Assembly (NCBI GenBank): GCA_001464195.1
Contig: LNEY01000016.1
Location: forward strand, 1-52,874
DNA: 52,874 nucleotides
Direction: 5' to 3'
Source: Burkholderiales bacterium Ga0077547
GTDB lineage: Bacteria > Pseudomonadota > Gammaproteobacteria > Burkholderiales > Burkholderiaceae_C
This document shows positions 1 to 12,300 of this stretch, one piece after another (the first letter of the stretch is position 1; each line of letters starts with the position of its first letter). The position numbers and the translations under genes are program-made. The notes beneath the pieces are model-generated. The model saw nothing but the letters and a program-made list of their open reading frames with translations, did no database searches and was not told the DNA's origin.

Positions 1-180
1 GGGGCCTCGGTGAATCTCACCGACACAAGCCCGCCTGTAGATGTGCAGTCTGTCCTTCCACGGTGGCGCCTTCGATCCCCACGTCCTACACATCAACCGG
101 GATCAATACCGCTATGGAAGAAGCAAACTGAGTCGCGTTGACTCAACGGGAAGTCCCTGTAGAAAGGTTATGGATCATCG

Positions 181-657
181 CTATGCCTTCCATTGCTTCA
201 CCACAGTAATTGGGCGCAATGCTCCGGGCCAGAGTTGCACTTCATATTCATCCTCGCCTTCAAGCCCATCATCTGAGATTTTTCCGAGACCGGAGTAGAT
301 CACTCGAACCTGATAGTTGCCAGGCGCAATATTCCAATCGACGACTGGACCGCCAGTGCATTCGTGAACTTGAAAGTGTCCCGTTGGAATCGAAATCCCG
401 CACTCAACAACGTGATCTGGTACGCCCAGTTCAAGTTCCGGTTCCGCCGCAAGCAGTGCGACTTTGACCGGCACAGTCATGTTTCGAATCGGGCAGACAA
501 CAATGACGTTCTCCGAAACTTTCGCTCGGTTTTCCACGTCCTGATCCGACCAGTCTTCGGGTGCAGGCGGATTGACCCCCCCATCCTGCACATAGAACTG
601 GTGATAGTCCGCGAACAACTCGATTTGTTCTCGGCGATCAGCTTGGACGTTGATCAT
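181..657 (-). CDS. ComJ-like hypothetical protein
   Basis: 158 aa, soluble, no signal peptide or membrane segment. The layout resembles Bacillus ComJ (inhibitor of the NucA nuclease): an N-terminal YHQFYV strand near residue 18, then PP..DW.D (about 30-38), an RN pair near 58, a central HVVECGI segment (about 80-87) and a C-terminal GNYQVRV strand followed by an acidic loop and YEVQLW. That assignment is from remembered family pattern only and is moderate. The ATG at 657 has no strong ribosome-binding site. Base composition is visibly lower in GC than neighbouring genes, which suggests transfer. No nuclease partner lies beside it, so if it is an immunity protein it is an orphan here. Confidence 0.6.
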   Translation of the reverse strand: MINVQADRREQIELFADYHQFYVQDGGVNPPAPEDWSDQDVENRAKVSENVIVVCPIRNMTVPVKVALLAAEPELELGVPDHVVECGISIPTGHFQVHECTGGPVVDWNIAPGNYQVRVIYSGLGKISDDGLEGEDEYEVQLWPGALRPITVVKQWKA

Positions 658-905
658 GAGCCATAACTACTAGTTCATGCAGCACGCACTGCTGCTTAAC
701 TCGGCGGGCTGCCGTTTAACCAGGCTCCGGCCGCGAACGCCAAGCTGTTGACTGGCAATGTCATTTCGACGATTCACTGTTGTCTGATGCAGCATTAAAT
801 CCATGTCAAAACCGGCACCCATGGGTCACAGTCTGGCAGCCACCTGCTCCCGGGGCAACGGTGGCTTTCGCTCTTCCCCGCGATGCCTATGACGCCTTGA
901 TGGCG

Positions 906-1874
906 CTAGGGCTGTGCCGCATCCAACCAACCCGCCATCCCCTGGGCGTTGAGCTCGATGTCCATGGCCAGCAACGCCAGCGCGCGGTCGCGTGGCATCG
1001 GGCTGTGCAGGCGCTGCAGTTGGTGCAGGTACAGCGCGGTCAGGCCGTCGGCCAGCGCGGTGTGCCGTGCTTCGTGTGCCAGCGGCTGCGAACGCACGCC
1101 TTCTGCCAGCGCCACCACCGCATCCAACTGATCGAGCAGCGCTTGGCCGCGCGCCGCGACGTGGTCGATGCAGCCGTAGTGCGTCAGGTACATGCGCTGC
1201 GGCTGCTGGGCCAGCATGCGCTCAATCGATGCGCGCAGCGCCACCGGGTCGAACTGCGTGGGGGTGGTGGTGGGCAGCAACCACTCGCCGTGCGGCGTGT
1301 CGAATTCGCGGTACGACAGCCCGAAGGTGTCGCCGGTGAAGAAGCCCTGGCTGCGTTCGTCCCAAATGCAATGGTGGTGGCGGGCGTGGCCCGGCGTGTC
1401 GAGCAGCGTGAGTGGCCGGCCGGCCAGCGCCACCACCATGCCGTCGGTGCTGCTGACGACGCGTCGGGCTTCCACCGGCAGCACCGTGCCGTAGGCGCGC
1501 CGCACCGCTTCGTCGCCGTACACCGCGCGGGCGCTGCCGAGCAGCACGCTGGGGTTGATCAGGTGCTTCGCGCCGCGCGGGTGCACCAGCAACTGGGCGT
1601 TGGGCAATTCCGCCATCAGCGCACCGGCGCCACCGGCGTGGTCGAGGTGCACATGCGTGGGGATCACCCAATCGACCGCGTCGCGTGCCACGCCGGCGGA
1701 TTCCAACGCGTCCAGCAGCCGCGGCACCGACAGGCTGGTGCCGGTGTCGACGAAGGCGGCACGCCCTTGCTCGACGATCAGGTAGGCTGCGTCGAACATC
1801 GGCCGCTGGTAGCCGGTGTCGATCAGCCAGATGCCGTGGGCTAGCGGGGTGGCATGTTCAGAGGGGAAGGCCAT
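906..1874 (-). CDS. MBL-fold metallo-hydrolase
   Basis: 322 aa cytoplasmic protein of the metallo-beta-lactamase superfamily, which hydrolyses diverse esters or thioesters with a two-metal site. The metal motif THVHLDHAGG lies near residues 73-82; further ligands are the His in DTPGHARHHH (about 160-169), the Asp in FFTGDTFGLSY (about 178-188) and the His in LTHYG (about 235). The C-terminal third is helical and may set substrate choice. The ATG at 1874 is chosen because homologues usually begin a few residues before the GIWLIDTG strand. It is divergent from the ArsC-like gene with a 77-bp gap. The substrate cannot be predicted. Confidence 0.85.
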   Translation of the reverse strand: MAFPSEHATPLAHGIWLIDTGYQRPMFDAAYLIVEQGRAAFVDTGTSLSVPRLLDALESAGVARDAVDWVIPTHVHLDHAGGAGALMAELPNAQLLVHPRGAKHLINPSVLLGSARAVYGDEAVRRAYGTVLPVEARRVVSSTDGMVVALAGRPLTLLDTPGHARHHHCIWDERSQGFFTGDTFGLSYREFDTPHGEWLLPTTTPTQFDPVALRASIERMLAQQPQRMYLTHYGCIDHVAARGQALLDQLDAVVALAEGVRSQPLAHEARHTALADGLTALYLHQLQRLHSPMPRDRALALLAMDIELNAQGMAGWLDAAQP

Positions 1875-1951
1875 GGCGGAAGTCGGGGTGCGGGGCGTGG
1901 CAGTGTAGGGCGTGGGCTATCGTCGCCACGACGTCCCGAACCTGGCTCCCC

Positions 1952-2302
1952 ATGACCCTCACCGTTTACGGCATCCCGAACTGCGACACTGTCAAAAAAG
2001 CCCGCGCCTGGCTGCAAGACCAAGGCGTGGTTTACACCTTCCATGACTACAAGAAGCAGGGCGTGCCGCTGCCACAGCTCGACGCATGGTTGCAGGCGCT
2101 GGGCTGGGAGGTCTTGCTGAACCGCAAGGGCACCACCTGGCGCAAGCTGGATGCTGAGCAGCAGGCCGCTGTGACCGATGCGGACAGCGCTCGCGCGTTG
2201 ATGCTCGCCCAGCCCAGCGTGATCAAGCGCCCGGTGGTCGAGTACCGGGGTGGCGTGCTGGTGGGATTCGACCCCGAGGCTTGGGGCAGGGCGCTGGCCT
2301 GA
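1952..2302 (+). CDS. ArsC/Spx-family reductase (YffB-like)
   Basis: 116 aa thioredoxin-fold protein. The N-terminal strand MTLTVYGIPNCDTVKKA carries the single redox Cys (residue 11) in the PNCDTVKKA signature, and VIKRPVVEY near residues 90-98 carries the Arg and cis-Pro typical of the family. It lacks the longer arsenate-reductase loop, so it fits the YffB-like group, small glutathione-dependent thiol reductases of unclear substrate, rather than a true arsenate reductase. Start at the ATG immediately before the first beta strand. It converges on acnA, 33 bp away. Confidence 0.85.
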   Translation: MTLTVYGIPNCDTVKKARAWLQDQGVVYTFHDYKKQGVPLPQLDAWLQALGWEVLLNRKGTTWRKLDAEQQAAVTDADSARALMLAQPSVIKRPVVEYRGGVLVGFDPEAWGRALA

Positions 2303-2335
2303 GCCGCCCTGCGCTGCGTGGCTTGTCGGCGGGGT

Positions 2336-5098
<2,763 letters not shown>

Positions 5099-5165
5099 GA
5101 GGGCTCCTGACGAGAGGGTGTGATGCGAATGTCGATGATTGTGGACGGGTGGTATGTTGCAGTCC

Positions 5166-6623
5166 ATGGACCCGATCAGCTTCTTCTGGCACGACTACGA
5201 AACCTTCGGCGTGGTGCCCCGCCGCGACCGCCCGGCGCAGTTTGCCGGTCTGCGCACCGATGCCGACCTGAACGAGGTTGGCGAGCCGCTGACCTTGTAC
5301 TGCCAGCCCGCGTCCGACACGCTGCCTGACCCCGAGAGCTGCCTGCTGACCGGCATCACGCCCCAGGTGTGCCTGGCACGCGGCGTACCCGAACACGCCT
5401 TCGCCGCAGCGATCGAGGCGGAACTTGCCCGGCCCGGCACCATCGGCGTCGGCTACAACTCGATCCGCTTCGACGACGAGGTGACGCGCTTCTTGTTCTG
5501 GCGCAACCTGATCGACCCCTATGCGCGCGAGTGGCAGAACCAGTGCGGCCGCTGGGATTTGCTGGACGTGGTGCGCTGCGCCTATGCGTTACGGCCTGAC
5601 GGCATCACCTGGCCCACGCATGACGACGGCCGGCCGTCGTTCAAGCTCGAACACCTGACCATCGCCAACGGCATCGCGCACGAGGCCGCGCACGATGCAA
5701 TGTCGGACGTGCGCGCCACCGTGGCGCTGGCCCGGCTCATCAAGGACAGGCAGCCCAAGCTGTGGGATTTCTGCCTGCGCCTGCGCAAGAAGGACGCCGT
5801 CATCGAGGAGATGGCCAACGCGCAGAAGGCCGGGCAGCCGTTTTTGCATGTGTCGGGCATGTACCCGCCCGATCGCGGTTGCATCGCGCTGGTATGGCCG
5901 CTGGCGCCGCACCCGACCAACAAGAATGAAGTCATCGTCTGGGACCTGGCCGAGGACCCCGGCGTGCTTCAGTCGTTGAACGCCGAGACGATCCGGCTGC
6001 GCATGTTCAGCCGCACCGATGCGCTGCCCGAGGGCGTGGCGCGGTTGCCGATCAAGACGATTCACCTGAACAAGTCGCCGGTGGTGATCGGCAACCTGAA
6101 GACACTCAGCCCCGAGATGGCCGCGCGCTGGGGCATTGACATCGCTCAGGCCAAGAAACATGCCGATGTGGCCGCGCAACAGACGGCGCTGCTGGCCGGT
6201 CTCTGGCCCGAAGTGTTCGAGCGGCCGGTGCCTGAAGGCCGCCCGGATGTCGATGAAGACCTGTACGGCGGTTTCGTCGGCAACGACGACCGGCGCCTGC
6301 TGCAACGGCTGCGTGGGTTGCCGCCGCAAACCCTTGCCGAGCAGCGCCCGGCGTTTGCCGATGGCCGCCTCACCGAGCTGCTGTTCCGCTACCGCGCCCG
6401 CAACTTCCCGCAGACGCTGACCGATCCCGAACAGCAGCAATGGCACGAACACCGTGCGCACCGGCTGCACGACGGGGTGGGCGGCGCGCTGACGCTGGCC
6501 GCGTTTTTCGAGCGCATCGACCAGCTGGGCGATGCGCTGCCGGACCCCGACGACGAACGCGCCCAGAGCATCCTGGGCGATCTGGTGGATTACGCGACCG
6601 AGATCGCGCCGGACCGGGACTGA
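5166..6623 (+). CDS. sbcB: exodeoxyribonuclease I
   Basis: 485 aa 3'-5' single-strand DNA exonuclease acting in mismatch repair and recombination. A DnaQ-type exonuclease fold opens the protein, with the first acidic motif in [10 protein letters not shown] (about residues 5-14), [11 protein letters not shown] (about 96-106) and the last motif [10 protein letters not shown] (about 176-185). The SH3-like and helical C-terminal regions of ExoI follow, with IHLNKSPVV and a [11 protein letters not shown] block near the end. The ATG at 5166 puts the catalytic strand at residues 5-14 as in the family. It is divergent from acnA, and mutL lies a few genes away. Confidence 0.95.
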   Translation: MDPISFFWHDYETFGVVPRRDRPAQFAGLRTDADLNEVGEPLTLYCQPASDTLPDPESCLLTGITPQVCLARGVPEHAFAAAIEAELARPGTIGVGYNSIRFDDEVTRFLFWRNLIDPYAREWQNQCGRWDLLDVVRCAYALRPDGITWPTHDDGRPSFKLEHLTIANGIAHEAAHDAMSDVRATVALARLIKDRQPKLWDFCLRLRKKDAVIEEMANAQKAGQPFLHVSGMYPPDRGCIALVWPLAPHPTNKNEVIVWDLAEDPGVLQSLNAETIRLRMFSRTDALPEGVARLPIKTIHLNKSPVVIGNLKTLSPEMAARWGIDIAQAKKHADVAAQQTALLAGLWPEVFERPVPEGRPDVDEDLYGGFVGNDDRRLLQRLRGLPPQTLAEQRPAFADGRLTELLFRYRARNFPQTLTDPEQQQWHEHRAHRLHDGVGGALTLAAFFERIDQLGDALPDPDDERAQSILGDLVDYATEIAPDRD

Positions 6624-6633
6624 ACCGGCGGGC

Positions 6634-7089
6634 CTAGGCGGCTTTGCTCAGCACCACCCAGATCGCCGCCGCGGTGGCGCCCACCGACAGCATCAGCGAC
6701 CACGAGATCGCCATCGCCCGGTTGAAGCACACGTTCAGCGAGTAGCTGAGGTCGTCATCGGCGGTCTGGAACGTCGCAGGGGAGCCCCATTTCACGCGCA
6801 TCAGCAGCAAAAGCAGCAGCGCCGCCAGCAAGGACAGCACTGCCGACAGCTTGGCCGGGGTGCTTGAGACGCCTGCGATCTGCAGGCCCGCGAACACGAT
6901 CGAATTGAAGGCGAGCAAACCGCCGGCCTTGGAGATCTGCCGGTCGATCACCTTGTTGACGTAGGCGAAGGCCAGCTCGGCGTCTCCCTTGTAGCGAGCC
7001 AGGATCGCGGCCTTGAAGGCCTCACGATCGGTTGCCCACCAGGGCGTACCCATCCAGTAGGACTTCGGGGAGTATGAGGTTGTGTTCAT
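6634..7089 (-). CDS. three-helix membrane protein of unknown function
   Basis: 151 aa. A soluble N-terminal part with an aromatic PKSYWMGTPWWATDRE stretch and a helix ending in YVNKVIDRQISKAGG is followed by hydrophobic segments at about 49-65, 73-91 and 125-147. The helix with its K/R-rich end entering the first membrane segment recalls the small membrane effectors associated with cyclic-nucleotide defence (Pycsar-type), but no sensor or cyclase gene is adjacent, so this is only a topological resemblance. Start MNTTSYS at 7089 is preferred over an upstream GTG-type start because the upstream residues are low-complexity. It ends 10 bp from the sbcB stop, tail to tail. Confidence 0.7.
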   Translation of the reverse strand: MNTTSYSPKSYWMGTPWWATDREAFKAAILARYKGDAELAFAYVNKVIDRQISKAGGLLAFNSIVFAGLQIAGVSSTPAKLSAVLSLLAALLLLLLMRVKWGSPATFQTADDDLSYSLNVCFNRAMAISWSLMLSVGATAAAIWVVLSKAA

Positions 7090-7211
7090 GTGGGCAGGAG
7101 GTGGGCTGGGTGGATCGGATGGGAACGGGACGGAGCTTAGCGCCGCACCGGCCATGGTTCAATCCCGACCCGCCCTGGGCCGTGATCCTGCAGCAACGGC
7201 ACGCTGCCCTC

Positions 7212-8570
7212 TCAGCCGAACACCTCATCCCCCCGGAGGTAGCGCCACTGACCGGCAGGCAGGTCGCCCAGCATCACGCTGCCGATGCGCACCCGCTTGA
7301 GGCCCAGCACCTTCAGGCCGACGGCTTCGCACATGCGGCGGATCTGGCGCTTCTTGCCTTCTTGCAGTACGAAGCGCAGCTGGTCGTCGTTCTGCCATTC
7401 GACGACGGCGGGCTTGAGCGCTTCACCGTCGAGCTCCAGGCCATGACGCAGCCGCGCCAGATCGTCGGCTGGTAACTCGCTGGATGCCGGTCCTTGTCCC
7501 AGCGGACCGGCTACCCGCACCAGGTATTCCTTCTCGATTTCGCTGTCCTCGCCGATCAGCTGTTTGGCGATGCGGCCATCCTGCGTCAGCACCAGCAGGC
7601 CGGTCGAATCGATGTCAAGGCGGCCGGCGGGCACCAGGCTGCGCAGGTGTTCACGCAGGAAACGCGTGCCGGACTGATCGTTGCTCCACTGGTTCTCGGG
7701 CTTGACCAGCACCACCGCCGGTTCGTAGCCATCTTCGGCCTGGCCGCTGACATAGCCGATCGGCTTGTGTATGAGCACCGTGACCTTCTGCGCCTGCTGG
7801 AACTTGGCGCGAGCATCGATGGTGATGCGCTGATCGGGCATCACGCGCGAGCCGAGTTCCTTGACCACCTCGCCGTCGACGCGGACCCAACCCTTCTCGA
7901 TCCATTCGTCGGCTTCACGGCGCGAGGCGAGGCTCAGCTCGCTCATGCGCTTGGACAGGCGCAGGCTGCCCGGCGCGGCTTCGGCTGGGTGGTGGAACGG
8001 GCCGCACTCGTTGTCATCGTCACGAACCGGCCGTGCCGCTGGGCGGCGCCGGGGTTCAGCTGGGCGCTGTGACGGACGTTCAGGCGCTCGCTGCTGCAGC
8101 CGCTCCGGTGGCCGCACCGGCGGGCTGACCGGGAAGCGCGGTGTGGCGATGATGGGTGGGCGGTCGATCTGGCGATCGCGCGGGTCACGCGGTTGCGGCG
8201 CCTGGTGTGGATCGTCGCGATGGCGTGTGCTGGGGCGCGGTGAGCGGTTGGAGGGCGGCGCACGACGGGGCTCACTGCCACGGTCAGCGTCGGATTGAAA
8301 CGGTGCCCGGGACGGTGGGCGGCTGGAGGGGTTCGAGACGGCGCGTGACGTGTTCGAGCGCGGGTCCTTGGGTCGGTCGAGGCTCGCTTCGCGGGACCGC
8401 TCGGCGGGCCGATCTCGGGGCGTTTGCGCATCGCGCTTTGCGCGCTCGGCTTGCGCCTCGGCGAGCGTCGGGCGTCGGCGCACGCCCATGCCCACGCCAC
8501 GCACTGGCGTTCGATCCGGGCGCGCAGCAGAGCCTGGCGTGTTCTTGGGTTTGATCTTCAGCGTGGCCAT
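7212..8570 (-). CDS. RNA pseudouridine synthase, RsuA/RluF family, with long disordered N-terminus
   Basis: 452 aa, against about 230-290 for most family members. The first ~200 residues are Arg/Pro/Ser/Asp-rich and presumably disordered. An S4 RNA-binding domain follows (RLSKRMSEL...ASRREADEWIEKGWV), then the catalytic domain with HKPIGYVSG, the catalytic Asp in GRLDIDSTGLLVLTQDG and the terminal LQEGKKRQIRRMCEAVG block. The order of motifs matches RluF, which makes pseudouridine in 23S rRNA, rather than RsuA; the exact target base is inferred. ATG at 8570 (MATLKIKPK) is chosen over one 21 bp upstream. The gene lies 72 bp downstream of mutL on the same strand. Confidence 0.88.
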   Translation of the reverse strand: MATLKIKPKNTPGSAARPDRTPVRGVGMGVRRRPTLAEAQAERAKRDAQTPRDRPAERSREASLDRPKDPRSNTSRAVSNPSSRPPSRAPFQSDADRGSEPRRAPPSNRSPRPSTRHRDDPHQAPQPRDPRDRQIDRPPIIATPRFPVSPPVRPPERLQQRAPERPSQRPAEPRRRPAARPVRDDDNECGPFHHPAEAAPGSLRLSKRMSELSLASRREADEWIEKGWVRVDGEVVKELGSRVMPDQRITIDARAKFQQAQKVTVLIHKPIGYVSGQAEDGYEPAVVLVKPENQWSNDQSGTRFLREHLRSLVPAGRLDIDSTGLLVLTQDGRIAKQLIGEDSEIEKEYLVRVAGPLGQGPASSELPADDLARLRHGLELDGEALKPAVVEWQNDDQLRFVLQEGKKRQIRRMCEAVGLKVLGLKRVRIGSVMLGDLPAGQWRYLRGDEVFG

Positions 8571-8642
8571 GCGGGTCCAGTCGGTGTGCAACGTGTGCAG
8601 TGAGAAAGAAGGGCGCCTCTCGGCGTTGAGGTGTCTAGCGGG

Positions 8643-10490
8643 TCAGCGACCTCGCCAGAACAGCGCATCGAGTTCGCGCCGGGTGATCTGCCGCCAGGTG
8701 GGACGGCCGTGGTTGCACTGGTCGGCGCGTTCGGTGCGCTCCATGTCGCGCAGCAAGGCGTTCATTTCGGCCACGCTCAGGGCCCGATTGGCGCGCACCG
8801 CGCCGTGGCAGGCCATCGTCGACAAGATCTCGTGCTGCGCGCGCTGCACCACGCTGCTGGCCTCGTGCTCGGCCAGTTCGGCCAGCAGGCTGCGCGCCAG
8901 TTCGACGGCATCACCGCCAGCCAGCGCGGCGGGCTGCGAGCGAATGGCCAGCACGGTGGGCGACAGCGGCGACATCTCCAGCCCCAACGTGTGCAGCGTG
9001 TCGGCATGCGCTTCGGCGGTGGCGATCTCGGCGGCGGTGGCCGCGAAGGTGGCCGGGATCAGCAGTGGCTGCGCGTCGATGCGCGAGGCAGCCAGGCTCG
9101 CTTTCAGCCGCTCGTAGACCACGCGTTCGTGCGCCGCGTGCATGTCCACGATCACCAGACCCTGCGCGTTCTCGGCCAGCACATAGATGCCAGCGATCTG
9201 CGCGATGGCGTTGCCGAGCGGCCAGGTGTTGGGGTCGTCGGCGTGGATGTCGGCAATCGACGATGAGCCTATGTCGTCGCTGCGCGGCGTGGCGATGCTT
9301 GCCCACGGCGCGTCGGGTTCGCGTGCATAAAGCACCGCGGCCTGCTGCAGGCTCAGCGCGACCTGTGAGCCGGTCGGCGTGCCGCCATCGAAACCGCCGC
9401 GCGGCCCGAGCCAGCCCGCCGCGGTCGGCGCCAGGTGGCTTTCTGCGCCGGTCACATCAGGCGTGATCTGCGCAATCGCCTCGGCCAGCGAGACTTCCAC
9501 CGCACGCCGCACCGCCTGGTGTGCCTCGCGCGAGTCGCGAAAGCGCACCTCGATCTTCGTCGGGTGCACGTTCACGTCCACGCGGTCGGGCGCGATGTCG
9601 ATGAACAGCACATAGGCCGGCTGCCGCCCGCCGTGCAGCACGTCTTCATAGGCGCTGCGCACGCCGTGCGCGATCAGCTTGTCGCGAACAAAGCGGCCGT
9701 TGACGTAGACGTATTGCAGATCGGCTCGGCTGCGTGCCGAGGCTGGCGTGCCGGCGCGGCCTGTGATGCGCAACACGCCCAGGTCCAGCGACACCGGCCG
9801 GCTGTCGGTGATGAAGTCCGGGCCGAGCACGTCATTCAGCCGCGCATCGGCGTCGGCTGGATCAGCCACCCGCCGCCACTGCTGCACCAGCTTGCCTTCG
9901 TGCCACACCGCGAAGCTGACATCGGGCCGTGTCAGCGCATGGCGGCGTACCGCTTCCACGCAGTGCGCGAGCTCGGTGGCCTCGGTCTTCAGGAACTTGC
10001 GACGCGCCGGCGTGCTGAAGAACAGCTCGCGCACCTCGACGCTGGTGCCCACGCCGCGCGCTGCGGGAGAAATCTCGCCCGATCGCGCATCGAGGCGGCG
10101 CGCCTGGGTGTCGTCGGCACAGCGGCTGGCGATCGAGACCTCGGCCACCGATGCGATCGCTGCCAGCGCCTCGCCGCGAAAGCCCATCGTGGCCACGTTT
10201 TCCAGATCGCCCAGCGATTCGATCTTGCTGGTCGCATGGCGGCGCAGTGCCAGCGGCAGCTCGGCGGCGGGCAGGCCGTGGCCGTCGTCTTCCACCAGCA
10301 CTGAGCGGATGCCGCCGGCGATCAGCTTGACGGTGACCTCGCGCGCACCGGCGTCGAGCGCGTTGTCGACCAGCTCGCGCACCACCGACGCCGGCCGCTC
10401 GACCACCTCGCCCGCGGCGATCTGGCTGATCAGCTCGTCGGGCAGTTCACGGATCGGGCGGCGAGGTGTGTGGGGCCCACGGGCGTTCAT
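8643..10490 (-). CDS. mutL: DNA mismatch repair protein MutL
   Basis: 615 aa GHKL ATPase and matchmaker of mismatch repair. N-terminal ATPase motifs: ELVDNALDAGA (about 39-49), EDDGHGLP (about 69-76), ATSKI, TMGFRGEALAAIASV and the DNA-contact block LFFSTPARRKFLK. The C-terminal domain carries the endonuclease-type signature DxHA(X)2E(X)4E as DMHAAHERVVYE (Met where Gln is commonest), plus ACHGAVRA and CNHGRPT, so it is predicted to nick DNA, unlike E. coli MutL. The ATG at 10490 is taken in preference to the TTG codon directly before it. It is divergent from the DedA gene. Confidence 0.97.
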   Translation of the reverse strand: MNARGPHTPRRPIRELPDELISQIAAGEVVERPASVVRELVDNALDAGAREVTVKLIAGGIRSVLVEDDGHGLPAAELPLALRRHATSKIESLGDLENVATMGFRGEALAAIASVAEVSIASRCADDTQARRLDARSGEISPAARGVGTSVEVRELFFSTPARRKFLKTEATELAHCVEAVRRHALTRPDVSFAVWHEGKLVQQWRRVADPADADARLNDVLGPDFITDSRPVSLDLGVLRITGRAGTPASARSRADLQYVYVNGRFVRDKLIAHGVRSAYEDVLHGGRQPAYVLFIDIAPDRVDVNVHPTKIEVRFRDSREAHQAVRRAVEVSLAEAIAQITPDVTGAESHLAPTAAGWLGPRGGFDGGTPTGSQVALSLQQAAVLYAREPDAPWASIATPRSDDIGSSSIADIHADDPNTWPLGNAIAQIAGIYVLAENAQGLVIVDMHAAHERVVYERLKASLAASRIDAQPLLIPATFAATAAEIATAEAHADTLHTLGLEMSPLSPTVLAIRSQPAALAGGDAVELARSLLAELAEHEASSVVQRAQHEILSTMACHGAVRANRALSVAEMNALLRDMERTERADQCNHGRPTWRQITRRELDALFWRGR

Positions 10491-10599
10491 CAACGCATTG
10501 TAGAAACCGCGCCTGCACGCCGGTCAGCACCGTTCTCCGCGAAGTCGGTCACGGGCGCACTGCGTGAGGATGTCATGTGCCCCAACCATAATCATTCCC

Positions 10600-11253
10600 A
10601 TGGAAATCGTCGCCGCCCTGATCGACTTCATCCTGCATGTGGACGTGCACCTCGCGAACTTCGTGCAGCAGTACGGTGCCTGGGTCTACGCGCTGCTGTT
10701 CGCGATCATCTTCGTTGAAACCGGCGTGGTGGTGATGCCCTTCTTGCCGGGCGATTCGCTGTTGTTCGTGGTCGGCGCGCTGTGCGGCGCGGGGCTGATG
10801 AACCTGCCGCTGGCCATGGCCTTGCTGGTCGTGGCGGCGATCCTCGGCGATCAGACCAATTACACGATCGGACGCTACTTCGGCCCCAAGGTGTTCCAGT
10901 GGGAGCAGTCGCGCTTTTTCAACCGGGCGGCGTTCGAGCAGGCGCACGCCTTCTACGAGAAGTACGGCGGCATCACGGTGATCGTGGCGCGCTTCATGCC
11001 ATTCGTGCGCACTTTCGTGCCGTTCGTGGCGGGCGTTGCCGAGATGCGTCGATCGAGCTTCACCTTCTACAACGTGATCGGCGCGCTGATCTGGGTGGTG
11101 GGCCTGACGACGGTCGGCTACCTCTTCGGCAACCTGCCGTTTGTGAAGCAGCACCTCGACAAGATCATCTGGGCCGCGATCCTCATTCCAGGTCTGCTGG
11201 TGTTGTGGGGCGGCTGGCGGGCGCGCGCAAAGCAGGCGTCGGCGCTGCCCTGA
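10600..11253 (+). CDS. DedA family inner-membrane protein
   Basis: 217 aa. The family belongs to the VTT/DedA superfamily, whose members act in undecaprenyl-phosphate or phospholipid flipping and membrane homeostasis. Visible family blocks: FVETGVVVMPFLPGDSLLF (about 37-55), the reentrant loop GDQTNYTIGRYFG (about 81-93), FYEKYGGITVIVARFMPFVR (about 115-134) with the conserved Arg, and FYNVIGALIWV. Four to six membrane segments fit the hydrophobicity. The ATG at 10600 removes 12 unlikely upstream residues. The stop is 6 bp from the opposing gene's stop. Confidence 0.93.
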   Translation: MEIVAALIDFILHVDVHLANFVQQYGAWVYALLFAIIFVETGVVVMPFLPGDSLLFVVGALCGAGLMNLPLAMALLVVAAILGDQTNYTIGRYFGPKVFQWEQSRFFNRAAFEQAHAFYEKYGGITVIVARFMPFVRTFVPFVAGVAEMRRSSFTFYNVIGALIWVVGLTTVGYLFGNLPFVKQHLDKIIWAAILIPGLLVLWGGWRARAKQASALP

Positions 11254-11259
11254 ACCCCT

Positions 11260-12279
11260 TCAGCCGTTGGTCGGCATGCCGCGGGCGGCTTCTTTCGAGG
11301 GCTTACGCCATGTCGGCAGCTCCGAGCGGCGGGGCCGCGGCGGAATCACGAACTCAGGCAATTCCTGCAGGCAGAAGCTCAGCGCAATCAATGCCGTGGG
11401 CAGGTGGTACAGCATCAGCCACAGCCCGGGCTTCTCGCCGAAATCGATGCGCGGGAACAGCAGCACCGTGATGATCAGGCTGATCGGTGTCAGGATCGGA
11501 ATGGCACGGCGCAGTGCCGCCCACCAGCGCGCACGCAAGTGGCGTTCATGAAAGCGCGCCGGAGGCTCGGACAGGGTCTGTGCCAGATGCTGCGCCACCC
11601 GATCTGCCGCCTGCTCGGCACGTCGGGTGCGCCGCGCCGGCCCGCCGCGCAGACGCAGCCTGCTCTCCCAGAAATCCTTCTTGCGGACCAACCTTGTCCA
11701 GTCCCAGCCGATCACGGCCAGCAGGTCATCGGGCAGGTCGAGCGTGCTGCCGTCAATGGCGGGCGAGGGGGTGAGCGTGATGTCGGCCGACAGGCCGCGC
11801 GCTGCGGGCACGCTGAGCGTCAGCACGAGTCCGGGCAGGTGCACCACGGCACGGGTCAGCACCAGCGTCACCGCCACGTTCCCCTCCGCCGAGACGCTGG
11901 GGCCCGATGTCACGTCGTAGCTGCGCGCGATCAGAGCGCCCGGCTGGACGATGAACTGCTGTGCGGGCGCCACGGCTTCGATGCGCGCCAGCAAGTCCGC
12001 CGGCTGTCGGCCGCTGGTCTGCAGGGTCGCCGTGTGGCCCTCGGCAGACGTGAGTGTTCGGGTGAGGTCGAAGTTGCCTGAGCGGTAGCTGTCGAGCTGC
12101 AACGTTTCGCGCAGGGCCGGCAGACCGGCCGCCGTGCCCGCGTGCTCGACGGGTTTGAAGAGGAGCCGGCGATTGAGCCGGTCGCTCGCGGCCAGGTCCA
12201 CCTGCCGGCTACGGCGGGTGAACGGCTCGACGATGCCGAGGATGTCGTGGTGGCTCAGCGGGCTGGGTGCAGTCGACAT
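11260..12279 (-). CDS. conserved hypothetical membrane protein
   Basis: 339 aa, not recognised. Residues 1-225 are soluble and mixed alpha/beta, with many Thr/Val strands around residues 60-165. A basic helical linker (KKDFWESRLRLRGG, then RRTRRAEQAADR) leads to two C-terminal hydrophobic helices near 262-280 (AIPILTPISLIITVLLF) and 289-308 (GLWLMLYHLPTALIALSF). A Pro/Arg-rich tail ends the protein. It lies 21 bp downstream of the GlcD-type gene on the same strand, so the two and DUF2069 may be co-transcribed. No catalytic motif was seen and no function is proposed. Confidence 0.75.
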   Translation of the reverse strand: MSTAPSPLSHHDILGIVEPFTRRSRQVDLAASDRLNRRLLFKPVEHAGTAAGLPALRETLQLDSYRSGNFDLTRTLTSAEGHTATLQTSGRQPADLLARIEAVAPAQQFIVQPGALIARSYDVTSGPSVSAEGNVAVTLVLTRAVVHLPGLVLTLSVPAARGLSADITLTPSPAIDGSTLDLPDDLLAVIGWDWTRLVRKKDFWESRLRLRGGPARRTRRAEQAADRVAQHLAQTLSEPPARFHERHLRARWWAALRRAIPILTPISLIITVLLFPRIDFGEKPGLWLMLYHLPTALIALSFCLQELPEFVIPPRPRRSELPTWRKPSKEAARGMPTNG

Positions 12280-12300
12280 CTGCGGCTCAAAGGTGGCGGC

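Noticed and set aside
1..180. attC-like or repeat structure left of the ComJ-like gene
   Set aside because: Inspected on both strands; no core-site pair or convincing inverted repeat was found.
780..1844. 354-codon plus-strand frame over the MBL gene
   Set aside because: Shadow of the MBL-fold hydrolase, which carries THVHLDH on the other strand.
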